This document shows, piece by piece, positions 33,511 to 42,569 of a stretch of 64,000 nt of DNA. The stretch comes from Verrucomicrobia bacterium 12-59-8. Its GTDB lineage: Bacteria > Verrucomicrobiota > Verrucomicrobiae > Verrucomicrobiales > Verrucomicrobiaceae. Positions within the stretch are counted from its first letter, which is position 1. Each line of letters opens with the position of its first letter. Both the position numbers and the translations under genes were made by a program. The notes under the pieces were generated by a model, which worked only from the letters and a program-made list of their open reading frames with translations, did no database searches and was not told where the DNA came from. Location: contig NCCR01000023.1 of NCBI GenBank assembly GCA_002279765.1, positions 6,464 through 70,463 of the forward strand, given 5' to 3'.

Positions 33511-33942
33511 ATGCAACATCTCCGCCCATCCACATCCCATTCCAAGGCCTTCACTCTGCTCGAAATGATGGTCGTGCTGCTCATCATCGCGCTCATTCTC
33601 GGCGCTGTGGCCGTCATGGTGCAGGGCATCGAAGGCAATGCGCAGCAGGTCACCACCAGCACCAAAATCCAAAGCCTCGAATCCGCGCTGACCTCCTATA
33701 AAATCAGCAACCAGACCTACCCCTCCCAGACCCAAGGCCTGCAGGCGCTGGTGACACGGCCCACCGCTGAGCCCAAACCCCGGCGCTGGACCCAGCTCGT
33801 GAAACCCGACTCAATCATGGACCCCTGGGGGCGCAAGCTGGTTTACCGCAATCCAGGCAAGCACAATGTTGGCGGCTACGATGTGTACTCTCTGGGTGCC
33901 GACGGCCTCGAAAACACCGAGGACGACATCGGCAACTGGTAA
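33511..33942 (+). CDS. gspG: Major pseudopilin GspG
   Basis: The protein has 143 residues. A short basic leader (~15 residues) ends before the prepilin site, followed by FTLLEMMVVLLIIALILGAV, which gives the conserved Glu5 and hydrophobic helix. The globular part has the GspG hallmarks TYPSQTQGLQALV, DPWGRKLVYRNPGKH and DVYSLGADGLENTEDDIGNW. The C-terminal calcium-binding-type loop is complete. It is the main subunit of the pseudopilus. It needs a prepilin peptidase, which is not encoded here. Confidence 0.96.
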   Translation: MQHLRPSTSHSKAFTLLEMMVVLLIIALILGAVAVMVQGIEGNAQQVTTSTKIQSLESALTSYKISNQTYPSQTQGLQALVTRPTAEPKPRRWTQLVKPDSIMDPWGRKLVYRNPGKHNVGGYDVYSLGADGLENTEDDIGNW

Positions 33943-33955
33943 ATCGGCCATCCCC

Positions 33956-34372
33956 ATGAGCATGCCGCCCCGCACCGCCGCTTTCACGCTGCTTGAGATG
34001 ATGGTGGTGCTCGCCATCGCAGCGCTCATCATCGGCATCGGCGTCGGTGGGATACAGCGCATGACAGCGGAGCACGACCTGCTGCGTGTGGCCCATGAGG
34101 CGGAGCGGGTCTTCATGCAGTCGATGACGCGCACCCTCGCCACGGCGCAGGCGCAGGAGGTGGATTTGGAAGCGATGCGGCAGAACACCAAGCTCACGCT
34201 GAAGCGTTTCGGTGCCTCGGTCTATATCACCGCCAAAGGCCAGCACCTGCTTTTGCGCCCCGGCGGCCTCTGCGAGCCCCTGACCCTGCGCTGGCAGCAG
34301 GGCGAGTCCTGGGTCAGCGCCACACTGGACCCGCTGACCGGCAGCTTTCTGGAACTGGAGGAAAACCTGTGA
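33956..34372 (+). CDS. gspH: Minor pseudopilin GspH-like
   Basis: The protein has 138 residues from the Met at 33956; a second Met at 33962 would leave a leader of usual length. The prepilin motif reads AAFTLLEMMVVLAIAALIIGI. The remainder is a variable globular domain, as expected of GspH. Its place between gspG and gspI supports the identity better than sequence does. It overlaps gspI by four bases (ATGA type). Confidence 0.8.
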   Translation: MSMPPRTAAFTLLEMMVVLAIAALIIGIGVGGIQRMTAEHDLLRVAHEAERVFMQSMTRTLATAQAQEVDLEAMRQNTKLTLKRFGASVYITAKGQHLLLRPGGLCEPLTLRWQQGESWVSATLDPLTGSFLELEENL

Positions 34373-34755
34373 AACGACGGGCCTTCACGCTGCTGGAAAC
34401 GCTGCTCGCGCTGATGGTCTTCAGCATGGCCGTGGTGGCCCTGGTGGAGGCAGTACACCAGCTCGGCGAACAGGCCCTGCTGCGACGCCACGAAGCTGCG
34501 GTGCAGGAACGCCTCCGCTCACTGCTGCTCGAACAAACACGCCTGCCCGCCCCAAACCCGCTGGAGGAAGTGAAAATCAAGGAAGGTGACATGACCTACA
34601 CGGTGAGGCGCACCGCCCTGGAATTGTTGGATCGTGACGGACAGCCGGTGCAGGGACTTTTTGAAGTCCGTGTGACGGCAGACTGGCTCGAAGGTCGTAC
34701 ACCCCAGCAGGCCAGCGCAGACACCTGGGTCTATCCTCCGCTGTTCGAACCATGA
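34369..34755 (+). CDS. gspI: Minor pseudopilin GspI-like
   Basis: The protein has 128 residues. The prepilin leader is very short (MKRR), then AFTLLETLLALMVFSMAVVALV with Glu5. The GspI family is ~120 residues with this short leader. It probably forms the pseudopilus tip with the H and J proteins. Four-base overlaps with both neighbours show strict translational coupling. Confidence 0.8.
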   Translation: MKRRAFTLLETLLALMVFSMAVVALVEAVHQLGEQALLRRHEAAVQERLRSLLLEQTRLPAPNPLEEVKIKEGDMTYTVRRTALELLDRDGQPVQGLFEVRVTADWLEGRTPQQASADTWVYPPLFEP

Positions 34756-35516
34756 AAACACGACGGCTGCCGCCAGCACGAGCACGGGCATTCACCCTGC
34801 TGGAAGTGGTCATCGCTCTGGGGATCACCGCCCTGGTGATTTCCGCCGTTTACACCCTGGCGCAGGGCACGCTGACGCTGGCTGACAATGTACACCGCGC
34901 CGAACGCCGAGACACACGCAAACAAGCCTTCACCACGTTCTGCGAACATTTGTTTTCCGAACTGCCGGCCACCGCCGCTTTGAATTTAAAAACCACGCAG
35001 TCTGGCGGGGAGTACCTGACCCAGCTCGAGCTGCAAAACGTCAGCTCGCCTTTCGATGGCACCCCGAACTGCATCGTGACCCTGTTCACCCAAAATTTGG
35101 CTGGTGGCGGCCTGCGCCTGCTCGTCTCCTGCCAGCCGATCAGCAACAACCCGCTGGACAAGAAAGACGCGAAAAGCGGCTACGAGGTCATGCTGTTTGA
35201 CGACCTGCTGCAATGCGAATGGCGCGTCTATGTGCCTGCCACCCAGCAATGGGCGACGATCTGGACCGAGGAAACCAACACCACGACCCCCACCGCCTAT
35301 CAGCACCCTCCCATGCTAGAGCTTGTCATGACCCAGGCAGGAGATGACAGCCACCGGCAAGTCTTCTGGATCGCCCCATCGCAAGCCCTGACGCAGTTGC
35401 AGCCAGCGGTGCTGCCGCCCGGACAACAGCCAGGGCAGCTTCCTGGGCAGGCAAATGTGCAGGTGCCGGGGCAACCACAAGTGCAGGTCCAGGTGCCTGG
35501 GCAGCCAACGCGTTAA
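34752..35516 (+). CDS. gspJ: Minor pseudopilin GspJ-like with Pro/Gln/Gly tail
   Basis: The protein has 254 residues. After a basic leader comes the prepilin segment AFTLLEVVIALGITALVISAVY. The globular domain spans ~45-215. The last ~35 residues are a low-complexity tail of PGQ and VQVPGQP repeats, which is not part of GspJ proteins generally. The tail may have grown by slippage of the repeated CAGGTGCC-type bases. It is the last gene of the operon. No gspK, L, M, C or D follows. Confidence 0.8.
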   Translation: MKTRRLPPARARAFTLLEVVIALGITALVISAVYTLAQGTLTLADNVHRAERRDTRKQAFTTFCEHLFSELPATAALNLKTTQSGGEYLTQLELQNVSSPFDGTPNCIVTLFTQNLAGGGLRLLVSCQPISNNPLDKKDAKSGYEVMLFDDLLQCEWRVYVPATQQWATIWTEETNTTTPTAYQHPPMLELVMTQAGDDSHRQVFWIAPSQALTQLQPAVLPPGQQPGQLPGQANVQVPGQPQVQVQVPGQPTR

Positions 35517-35661
35517 CTCCCTGTGCCTAGGCACGGGTTTCAAGGCTTCCCACAGCCGCGCGTTTTCTATCCAATGGCGCCAGCAACGGCAGACGCGATG
35601 GGTTGGCGCTCCTTGATTGGATCTCAAGGTCTATTGGGAACGCCAGAATGGAAGACCGCTA

Positions 35662-36909
35662 TCAATCCGGTGAAATGTAATAGACCCGGAGCAATGAGGC
35701 CGCCAGCTCCTCCTCTCTCATGCGGATGATCTGGTTTCCCGGCGTGTAACCTGGGTACTTGATGATGAACTCCCCGCGCTTTTTGTTGTAGCCGAAGATG
35801 ACCGCCGTAATGCCGTAGAATTTGGCATTGCCCTCCCAGCGCAGCCATTTGCTTTTTTCAGCAGGGTCTTTGGGACCGGGGAGTTCGAGCTTGGGGTTTT
35901 GCTCGTACTGTTTGGCAAAGTCAAAAAGGAAGCGCTCCCTGAGCTCAGAATACATGTGCCTGTAAACGATGGGCCGCCCTTTGTCGATCCAACGCCTAGC
36001 CTCCATCAGGTCGAGCGTTTGATCTTTCTTGCGCAGATCATCAATGAGGCACGCGGTCCAGTCAACCTTGGCAGCCCTGGCCAAAGCCTCCATGACGTCA
36101 TAGGTGGTGTCCAGGCTTGCCTTGGGTGACCACCCAGAGGAAGTCGCCACGGCCCGGACATCCATCGTCCAGCCATAATACCCGGCCAGGCATTCGGCCG
36201 CCCGCAGCGTGTAGTTCGAGTTGTCATCCACCCGAGGGAGGTCTGGCAGGCCGGTGAGGATCACATCTCCATTCGCCTTTTCTTCCAGCCGTGACTTCAA
36301 CGGTGCCTGCTTGGTCTTGGCGGCTGCGGAAGATGTCGCCGTGGAGGCAATGGCCGCCGGGGTCTGGGGTGCAATCATGGAAAGATACAGCCGTGAACCG
36401 GGCTCCAGCGTGAGGCGGATCGTGGCCACTCCACCGGACCATTCCTGCACCACCGTCCCCGGAGCAGCACCGGCAGCCGATTTCAGGATTTGCCCCGGTT
36501 TGCCCACCTTGGACTGCACCCCGGCGGAGGCTCTGGAGGCTGCCTGGCGCATGGCCTGCATGTAAGCGTCATCCGCCGCAGCGGCCCCGCGCTCCATGAA
36601 CAACACATCGAGCCGCGTCAATTTCCCCGCCTCTTCCGTGGCGACGATTCGCTGCGCCACCGTGCCAAACACAGGCTCCGCTGTCTGCGCCTCCTTGCGC
36701 GACGGGCCGGGCGGACCCGCCAGAGGTTTCCATCGACCCGGCAGCGGAGCGGTCCTCCAGCTTTCCGCCCTTTGCACCAACGTCTCGACGAACTGGGAGA
36801 GGCTGTCACCTCGGGCAGAACTCATCAACAGCAGCGCAACGACGCACCGAGAGAGACAACGAGTCATGAGCGAATGATTGGCTTTCATCTTTTTGATTAG
36901 TCCAATCAA
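35662..36909 (-). CDS. Exported protein with degenerate C39-like peptidase domain
   Basis: The protein has up to 415 residues; Met9 is an alternative start. A signal peptide is likely at ~15-34 (RCLSRCVVALLLMSSARGDS). The middle is Ala/Pro-rich and variable. The C-terminal ~180 residues resemble the C39-like family found in verrucomicrobia: LPDLPRVDDNSNYTLRAAECLAGYYGW, ARRWIDKGRPIVYRHM and VIFGYNKKRGEFIIKY. In active relatives a Cys lies where NYTLRAAE reads and a His precedes the GYN strand; neither is present. I infer a non-catalytic, perhaps binding, role. It is convergent with the gspJ gene, so it is not in that operon. Confidence 0.6.
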   Translation of the reverse strand: MIGLIKKMKANHSLMTRCLSRCVVALLLMSSARGDSLSQFVETLVQRAESWRTAPLPGRWKPLAGPPGPSRKEAQTAEPVFGTVAQRIVATEEAGKLTRLDVLFMERGAAAADDAYMQAMRQAASRASAGVQSKVGKPGQILKSAAGAAPGTVVQEWSGGVATIRLTLEPGSRLYLSMIAPQTPAAIASTATSSAAAKTKQAPLKSRLEEKANGDVILTGLPDLPRVDDNSNYTLRAAECLAGYYGWTMDVRAVATSSGWSPKASLDTTYDVMEALARAAKVDWTACLIDDLRKKDQTLDLMEARRWIDKGRPIVYRHMYSELRERFLFDFAKQYEQNPKLELPGPKDPAEKSKWLRWEGNAKFYGITAVIFGYNKKRGEFIIKYPGYTPGNQIIRMREEELAASLLRVYYISPD

Positions 36910-37478
36910 GACATCAATACCAATAGCGCAACGGATTTACTAGCTCACCACCAAATAACATGGAGTCCACGATCAGCTTGATACTCACCGACGACAACGC
37001 TGAAGAGATCAGTGCCGCCCGCCGGGGCAGTCTGGGTTGAGCTTGAAGTGATCTAGGAATGGGTCAGGCAGTCAAAAGGTCATGGCATGCTGATCACCGA
37101 ACTCTTCGGCCAGGCGCTGTCTTTGCAAATCATAGGAAGGCGCAGCTTTTTGAGCGCCTGCGACGCGACAGCCCCTAAATCACGGGCCTGCAGCAGCGGT
37201 TCCCTACCTTCCCCTTTCGCGCGCCGCACCCTGCAGGGCTGGTAGGGATGCGTTGAGCGCCTCCCTGGAATCCGTCGTCCCAGCGCGGGCTGCTTTCCTC
37301 TTCACTCTCCCCCTTTGCAAAAACTCGCACCCTCACGACCTGCCCCCCCGCATCTTTCCTCCAGTGTGCATTCTTCTATTTGCGAAGACACCGTCCAGCC
37401 TAGGACACCCCCAGCCCAAGGAGCCGGACTTGCCAAGTCCCGCAGTCCCATCTGGGGGGCACCGGCGGGAGGTTCACA
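36910..37478. other. Intergenic region without a supported gene
   Basis: These 569 bases lie between the divergent exported gene and the repeat array. Short open frames at 37253-37522 and 37315-37641 have proline/serine-rich, repeat-like translations and no family resemblance. The C-rich stretch around 37330-37400 is unlike the flanking genes. Only the promoter of the leftward exported gene is expected here. Confidence 0.5.
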
Positions 37479-37618
37479 GGATCACAGGCTCATTTCACCA
37501 CCCCGTTGGGGTTTGGGTCTAGGATCACAGGATCAGTACCTATATATAGGTACTGATCCTGTGATCCTATTGGGATCAGGATCAACGCAGGATCATGATC
37601 CTGGTTTGATCCTGATCC
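37479..37618. repeat. Array of eleven GGATCA/TGATCC hexamers (candidate replication origin or iteron array)
   Basis: Hexamers start at 37479, 37522, 37530, 37554, 37562, 37573, 37579, 37590, 37596, 37607 and 37613. Both orientations occur, several in 6- to 8-base tandem. Every hexamer holds a GATC (Dam-type) site. The array ends eight bases from the stop of the RepA-like gene, and it contains the long palindrome listed separately. Iterons beside a rep gene are typical of plasmid and element origins; that role is inference here. Confidence 0.8.
37521..37568. repeat. Perfect 48-bp palindrome
   Basis: Two 24-base arms (37521-37544 and 37545-37568) are exact reverse complements, with centre CTATATATAG. 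Each arm carries two GATC hexamers. With no loop it can extrude as a cruciform, and the TATATA centre would melt easily. Confidence 0.95.
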
Positions 37619-37625
37619 TGGCTTT

Positions 37626-38855
37626 TCAAGCCCGTAGATAACACGCCGTTGATCCCTGCTTGATCAGCCCGAGGGACAGCCAAAGCTTGATGCGGCGTTT
37701 GGCGGTCGGCTCAGCCACGTGGACCTGCGTCATGATGCGTTGCTTCAGCTCGCTGTAAGGCATCTGCCCAAGGTGCCCGGCGAAGACCGCCTGGCACTCC
37801 ATCCCTTCCGTCTGCCGCGCGACCTCCGCTTTGCTCTCCTTCGTCTCCGCCTCCACGGTGACGTGCATGGCGGCCGGGACGGACCACTCAAAGCGCAGGC
37901 CGTTTTCCCGCGAGATGCAGGCGTGGCGGCAGCGCTCGGAGAAGACCAGCGGGACGCCTCGGGAATCCTTGGCGATGCGCAGATTGCTCTCCGCCTTGCG
38001 CTCCAGCTGGCTGCCTAGGTGGCCGCGTGTCTTGCCGGTTTCAAACCCGGAGGGGTTCTCGTGCAAAACGACGATGATGGGGCAGTTGTAGGCGATGGCG
38101 AGCTGCGCGAGGTGCTCCACCAAGGCGAAGGCTTCGATGTCGTCATTGGGGCTTTTGCACAGGTCGGCCACGCCATCAATGAAGACGCTGTGGATGCCGC
38201 CGCACTCCTCGTGGGCGCGCTGCATTTCGGCAGCGAGGTAGGCGCGGCGTTTCTCGGTGGAAACATCCGCCAAGGAGTAGCCGCGAAAATGATCCGGCAT
38301 GCTGCTGACGTGGGCGCGCAAGGCCGCGCGGTTGACGAGACTCCACGCGTCATAAGGCGACTGCTCGGTGTCAAACAGCACCACGGCGCGGCCTGCAGGC
38401 GCGGCGGCGGTGAAGCCCAGCAGATCGCACTCCGGCTCCCAGTCGGGGGTGTCGTCATCCGCGTCCGCCGGGGGCGGCACGGTGACGGTGCTGGCGACCA
38501 TCGCGCCCACGATGGCGCTTTTGCCGCCTTTGGCCTGGGCGGAGATCACCGTAAGATTTCCCGGCGTGCAGATCTGCTGCGAGAGCAGGGTGAAGACCGG
38601 GACGGGCTGAGGCGGCGGCTGCTCCAGGCGGATGCACCGTGCATCCAGCTCCGTGAAATCCACCGCGCTCCCCGTGGCCGGAGCGCCGGGGCCGGTGATC
38701 GTGATGGCGATCTCCCTGCCCTCTGCGCCGGTGCCTGGCGGCGCGGTGCTCAGGGTGGCGGTGGAATCCACCACAGTGTAGTTCGCCGGATCGCTGACGA
38801 GGTCGGCCAGGGCCTGCGGCCCCAGGGCATTGTGGTAGCTGCGCAGGTCTTTCAT
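37626..38855 (-). CDS. RepA-like AAA (RecA-fold) ATPase of a mobile element
   Basis: The protein has 409 residues. The ATPase core (~85-300) has Walker A AQAKGGKS at ~106-113, AVVLFDTEQSPYDAW, and Walker B in IHSVFIDGVADLC. This resembles AAA_25/RepA hexameric helicases of plasmids, phages and integrated elements. The LVEHLAQLAIAYNCPIIVVLHENP strand and the GHLGSQLERKAESNLRI region also fit that family. The C-terminal ~75 residues (SELKQRIMTQVHVAEPTAKRRIKLWLSLGLI) look like a winged helix. The start overlaps the upstream small gene by four bases. The likely role is replication initiation or helicase loading for the element. Confidence 0.82.
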   Translation of the reverse strand: MKDLRSYHNALGPQALADLVSDPANYTVVDSTATLSTAPPGTGAEGREIAITITGPGAPATGSAVDFTELDARCIRLEQPPPQPVPVFTLLSQQICTPGNLTVISAQAKGGKSAIVGAMVASTVTVPPPADADDDTPDWEPECDLLGFTAAAPAGRAVVLFDTEQSPYDAWSLVNRAALRAHVSSMPDHFRGYSLADVSTEKRRAYLAAEMQRAHEECGGIHSVFIDGVADLCKSPNDDIEAFALVEHLAQLAIAYNCPIIVVLHENPSGFETGKTRGHLGSQLERKAESNLRIAKDSRGVPLVFSERCRHACISRENGLRFEWSVPAAMHVTVEAETKESKAEVARQTEGMECQAVFAGHLGQMPYSELKQRIMTQVHVAEPTAKRRIKLWLSLGLIKQGSTACYLRA

Positions 38856-39214
38856 GAGTGGCGGAGGGTGAAGAGTTGCAGTGCGGCTGCGCTGCCTGCG
38901 AGCGTGAGATTCTCCATACCAGCATCTACCATGGCGAGGAAATCGGACTCGCCTGCGGTGTTCATATCAGGCCGCAGCCGAAGCCGCCACGAGGCCATGC
39001 GTGCCTGCGTTTCCAGGCTGTCTGAGGCCCTGCAACGCGCCTCGCGGGTCAAGGCAGCGGAGGGCAGCAGCGGCGCGTTCTGCACGGGCTTCTGACGCCG
39101 TATGGGCGAGGAAAAAGAGGCCTGCGAATTGATCCCGGCACAGGCCGGACAGCGAGCGATGATTCTGGAGCCGCGCTGGCGGATCTTCTCCAAACGAGCA
39201 AGATTAAGTTTCAT
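38852..39214 (-). CDS. Small element-encoded protein with partial zinc ribbon
   Basis: The protein has 120 residues from the Met at 39214; a Met at 39220 is possible. It starts MKLNLARLEKIRQRG and has one CxxC pair in RCPACAG. Small proteins at this place before RepA-like genes often have a zinc ribbon with two Cys pairs; the second pair is absent here, and the sequence after ~30 is compositionally odd. A past frameshift is possible. The four-base overlap with the ATPase gene indicates coupled translation. No function is assigned. Confidence 0.55.
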   Translation of the reverse strand: MKLNLARLEKIRQRGSRIIARCPACAGINSQASFSSPIRRQKPVQNAPLLPSAALTREARCRASDSLETQARMASWRLRLRPDMNTAGESDFLAMVDAGMENLTLAGSAAALQLFTLRHS

Positions 39215-39298
39215 GGACATACTTGGGTAAGTGGGTGGGTTGCGCCCCGTGAAGGGAGATGCGGGCTGCGTCTCCTTCACGGGAAGCGCGTTGAGGGT

Positions 39299-39517
39299 TC
39301 AGCGTGTGACGGCGGCGCGCTCGTACTGCGCCAGCGCCGCGCTGACCTTCTGGAGGTCAAAGCGGCAGACGCGCCCGATCTTTACCATGGGGATGATCTT
39401 GTCGCGCGACCAGTTGCTCAGGCAGCGGCGCGAGACATTGAGCCTGCGGGCGAGCTGCTCCGGGGTCAGCAGCACGGTTTCATCGGATGGCAGGGTTTCA
39501 TTTGAGGACGTATTCAT
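39299..39517 (-). CDS. Excisionase-like helix-turn-helix protein
   Basis: The protein has 72 residues. Residues ~15-60 match the MerR/HTH_17 excisionase-type fold: LLTPEQLARRLNVSRRCLSNW, then a wing PMVKIGRVCRFD. Such proteins are directionality factors or small repressors of integrated elements. It is the first gene of a three-gene minus-strand set with the zinc-ribbon and RepA-like genes. Upstream (39518-39550) the repeated CACACACTACCACA / ACGACACACTGC bases may be its operator. Confidence 0.85.
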   Translation of the reverse strand: MNTSSNETLPSDETVLLTPEQLARRLNVSRRCLSNWSRDKIIPMVKIGRVCRFDLQKVSAALAQYERAAVTR

Positions 39518-39863
39518 AGCAGTGTGTCGTATTTTGTGGTAGTGTGTGGTTGAATGCTGGCATGAGAATGCGCAGAGACCGCAGGAGTGCGGAGCAGATG
39601 CGAAGGGTCAGGCTTCAGGAAAAGGCCGACGGTCCAGGGATAACCCAGGAGCGCCACAGGGTGGCGGTGCCGGCTTGCAGGTTGCGCTGGTCAGAGTTCT
39701 TCACTGCCGGCGGCGCTGTCCCCCTCAGGCGAACGCGTTCTTCACGACGAAGCACCCGAGGATGAAATAAGTCTTGGGTCACGTTTTTGAGAAGTCAAAC
39801 ACCTTTGATAACACAATGCGCCACCATGCTCCCCGAGGGCTTCCCGGAGATCCTGGCGTGAGT

Positions 39864-39930
39864 CTTGCTCAATGGTCAAGAACTGCCATTTGAGAGGCCG
39901 CTTCAGCCGTGTATGAAGCTCTTCCTCCTA
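39864..39930 (+). repeat. Direct repeat copy A (~67 bp)
   Basis: It begins GTCTTGCTCAATGGTC and contains CCATTTGAGAGGCCGCT. It matches copy B at 40240-40305 over nearly its full length with scattered substitutions. Confidence 0.8.
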
Positions 39931-40239
39931 TGAGCACAAAGCGTAACAAATCGCCCAAGAGGGATGAAAAAGCCGTCTCAGAATTTGGCTGACCGGCCTC
40001 CCCGCTGTTATTTTGGCCTCATCGCGCCTAATCATAGCTCTTGCCGTTTTGTATGCGGTATGCGCTCGCAGATTCCCTCCATCCATTGATCTCGCAGCGA
40101 TTGTTGGACATTTGTTCCGCTAAATTTACAGGCACAACATTAAGTGACCACACCTAGCGTCGATCTTCTAATCTCCAAATTCGAGCTCTGTCCAGCGCAC
40201 GGGGCATTTCTCCTTCTTCCACAGGGGCTCGTGGCCCGC

Positions 40240-40305
40240 GTCTTGCTGCATCGTCAAAAACTACCATTTGAGAGGCCGCTCCGCCCGTGCAATGAACTCC
40301 CTCCC
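40240..40305 (+). repeat. Direct repeat copy B (~66 bp)
   Basis: It begins GTCTTGCTGCATCGTC and shares CCATTTGAGAGGCCGCT with copy A. The copies lie 376 bases apart in non-coding DNA. They could be remnants of a duplicated element end or of old attachment sites. Confidence 0.8.
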
Positions 40306-40362
40306 CGGGAGATTTCTGGAAACCTTCTTGAAAAATCCTAATTATTAGCAAAACTTAAATAA

Positions 40363-41658
<1,296 letters not shown>

Positions 41659-41664
41659 GACCCG

Positions 41665-41988
41665 ATGAACTACCGAGAAGTGCGCGCATCCGAACCCCAG
41701 TCACGCTGGGAAAGCTGGGTGCGCGCATTCCTCAAGGTGGCTCGCTTCGTTCTGCTGCTGCTCATTGTGCCCGTCGTGTATGTCCTGTGCGACAACCCGA
41801 TCGACACGCAGAACACGATGCGTACCAAACTGGAGCAGCTCAAAGAGCAGCGCGACGTGCTGCAATCCGACCGCGACAAACTCCTGCGCCGCATGGAGTG
41901 GATCAAAAGCGACGATACCTACCTGGAAATGGCCGTGCGCGACCGCCTGCATTTGCAGAAGGAAGGCGAGTATGTGCTGAGGTTTTAG
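41665..41988 (+). CDS. FtsB/DivIC-like septum formation initiator protein
   Basis: The protein has 107 residues. One membrane helix at ~26-42 (VARFVLLLLIVPVVYVL) is followed by a coiled coil (~50-78, LEQLKEQRDVLQSDRDKLLRRMEWI) and the conserved DDTYLEMAVRDRLHLQKEGEYVL. This is the layout of FtsB/DivIC, which links early and late divisome proteins. The order eno-ftsB is common in bacteria and supports the call. Confidence 0.88.
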   Translation: MNYREVRASEPQSRWESWVRAFLKVARFVLLLLIVPVVYVLCDNPIDTQNTMRTKLEQLKEQRDVLQSDRDKLLRRMEWIKSDDTYLEMAVRDRLHLQKEGEYVLRF

Positions 41989-42175
41989 CGGCAGGTGCTG
42001 GCGGGACACGCCGCATTCATGGAGATGCCGACGGCGACGTGACGCAGCAGGCCCAGAAGAACCTTGCCGTTCATGGATGGCTCCGCCATCGGCAGGAGGG
42101 CGCTTCGCAGGCTGCGATGCCCCGCCACACGCGAATGTCCACGACACGCCACACGTCTCCCCCCAAAAACCCACA

Positions 42176-42208
42176 ACAAAAAAGCCAAGCGGAATGAACC
42201 ACTTGGCT
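42176..42208 (-). terminator. Rho-independent terminator of acpP
   Basis: On the minus strand the stem AGCCAAGTGG / CCGCTTGGCT with a 6-base loop is followed by six T residues. It lies 28 bases after the acpP stop. Confidence 0.85.
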
Positions 42209-42235
42209 GTTTTGAAGTTCTAAAAAAGACCGGGA

Positions 42236-42475
42236 TTACTCGGCGTTTTCTTCGACGTAGCGGACGACGTCGCCCACGGACTGAAGCTTTTCAGCCTCTT
42301 CGTCAGGAACGTCAATGCCGAATTCTTCTTCAAAGGCCATCACCAGCTCGACGGTGTCGAGTGAGTCGGCTCCGAGATCTTCGATGAACTTAGCTTCTTG
42401 GGTGACCTGCTCGGGATTCACGCCAAGCTGTTCAACGATGATGTCTCTAACTTTTTCTGTGATGTTTTCAGCCAT
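42236..42475 (-). CDS. acpP: Acyl carrier protein
   Basis: The protein has 79 residues and is strongly acidic. It carries growing acyl chains on 4'-phosphopantetheine attached to the Ser of [13 protein letters not shown]. Helix I ([11 protein letters not shown]) and helix III region ([24 protein letters not shown]) are canonical. It stands alone with its own terminator, away from fabF/fabG, which often flank it. The Ile-Thr-Glu start and full-length match make the start firm. Confidence 0.97.
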   Translation of the reverse strand: MAENITEKVRDIIVEQLGVNPEQVTQEAKFIEDLGADSLDTVELVMAFEEEFGIDVPDEEAEKLQSVGDVVRYVEENAE

Positions 42476-42569
42476 AGATTGGGGGTGTTGGGATGGGGCG
42501 GAGCTTTAGCGGCTGAGTTTGCTTTGGCAAGGGGAAATTCCCGCCTTTTTTAAACTCATCTTCCTGCTG

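Noticed and set aside
32517..33665. Minus-strand open frame of 382 residues
   Set aside because: It is antisense to gspF, with no coding features of its own.
37479..37618. CRISPR array
   Set aside because: The repeats are six bases, in both orientations, with irregular 0- to 37-base gaps, and no cas genes are near.
39544..39770. Short plus-strand open frames near the island
   Set aside because: They are Arg-rich, overlap each other, and have no start context or family similarity.
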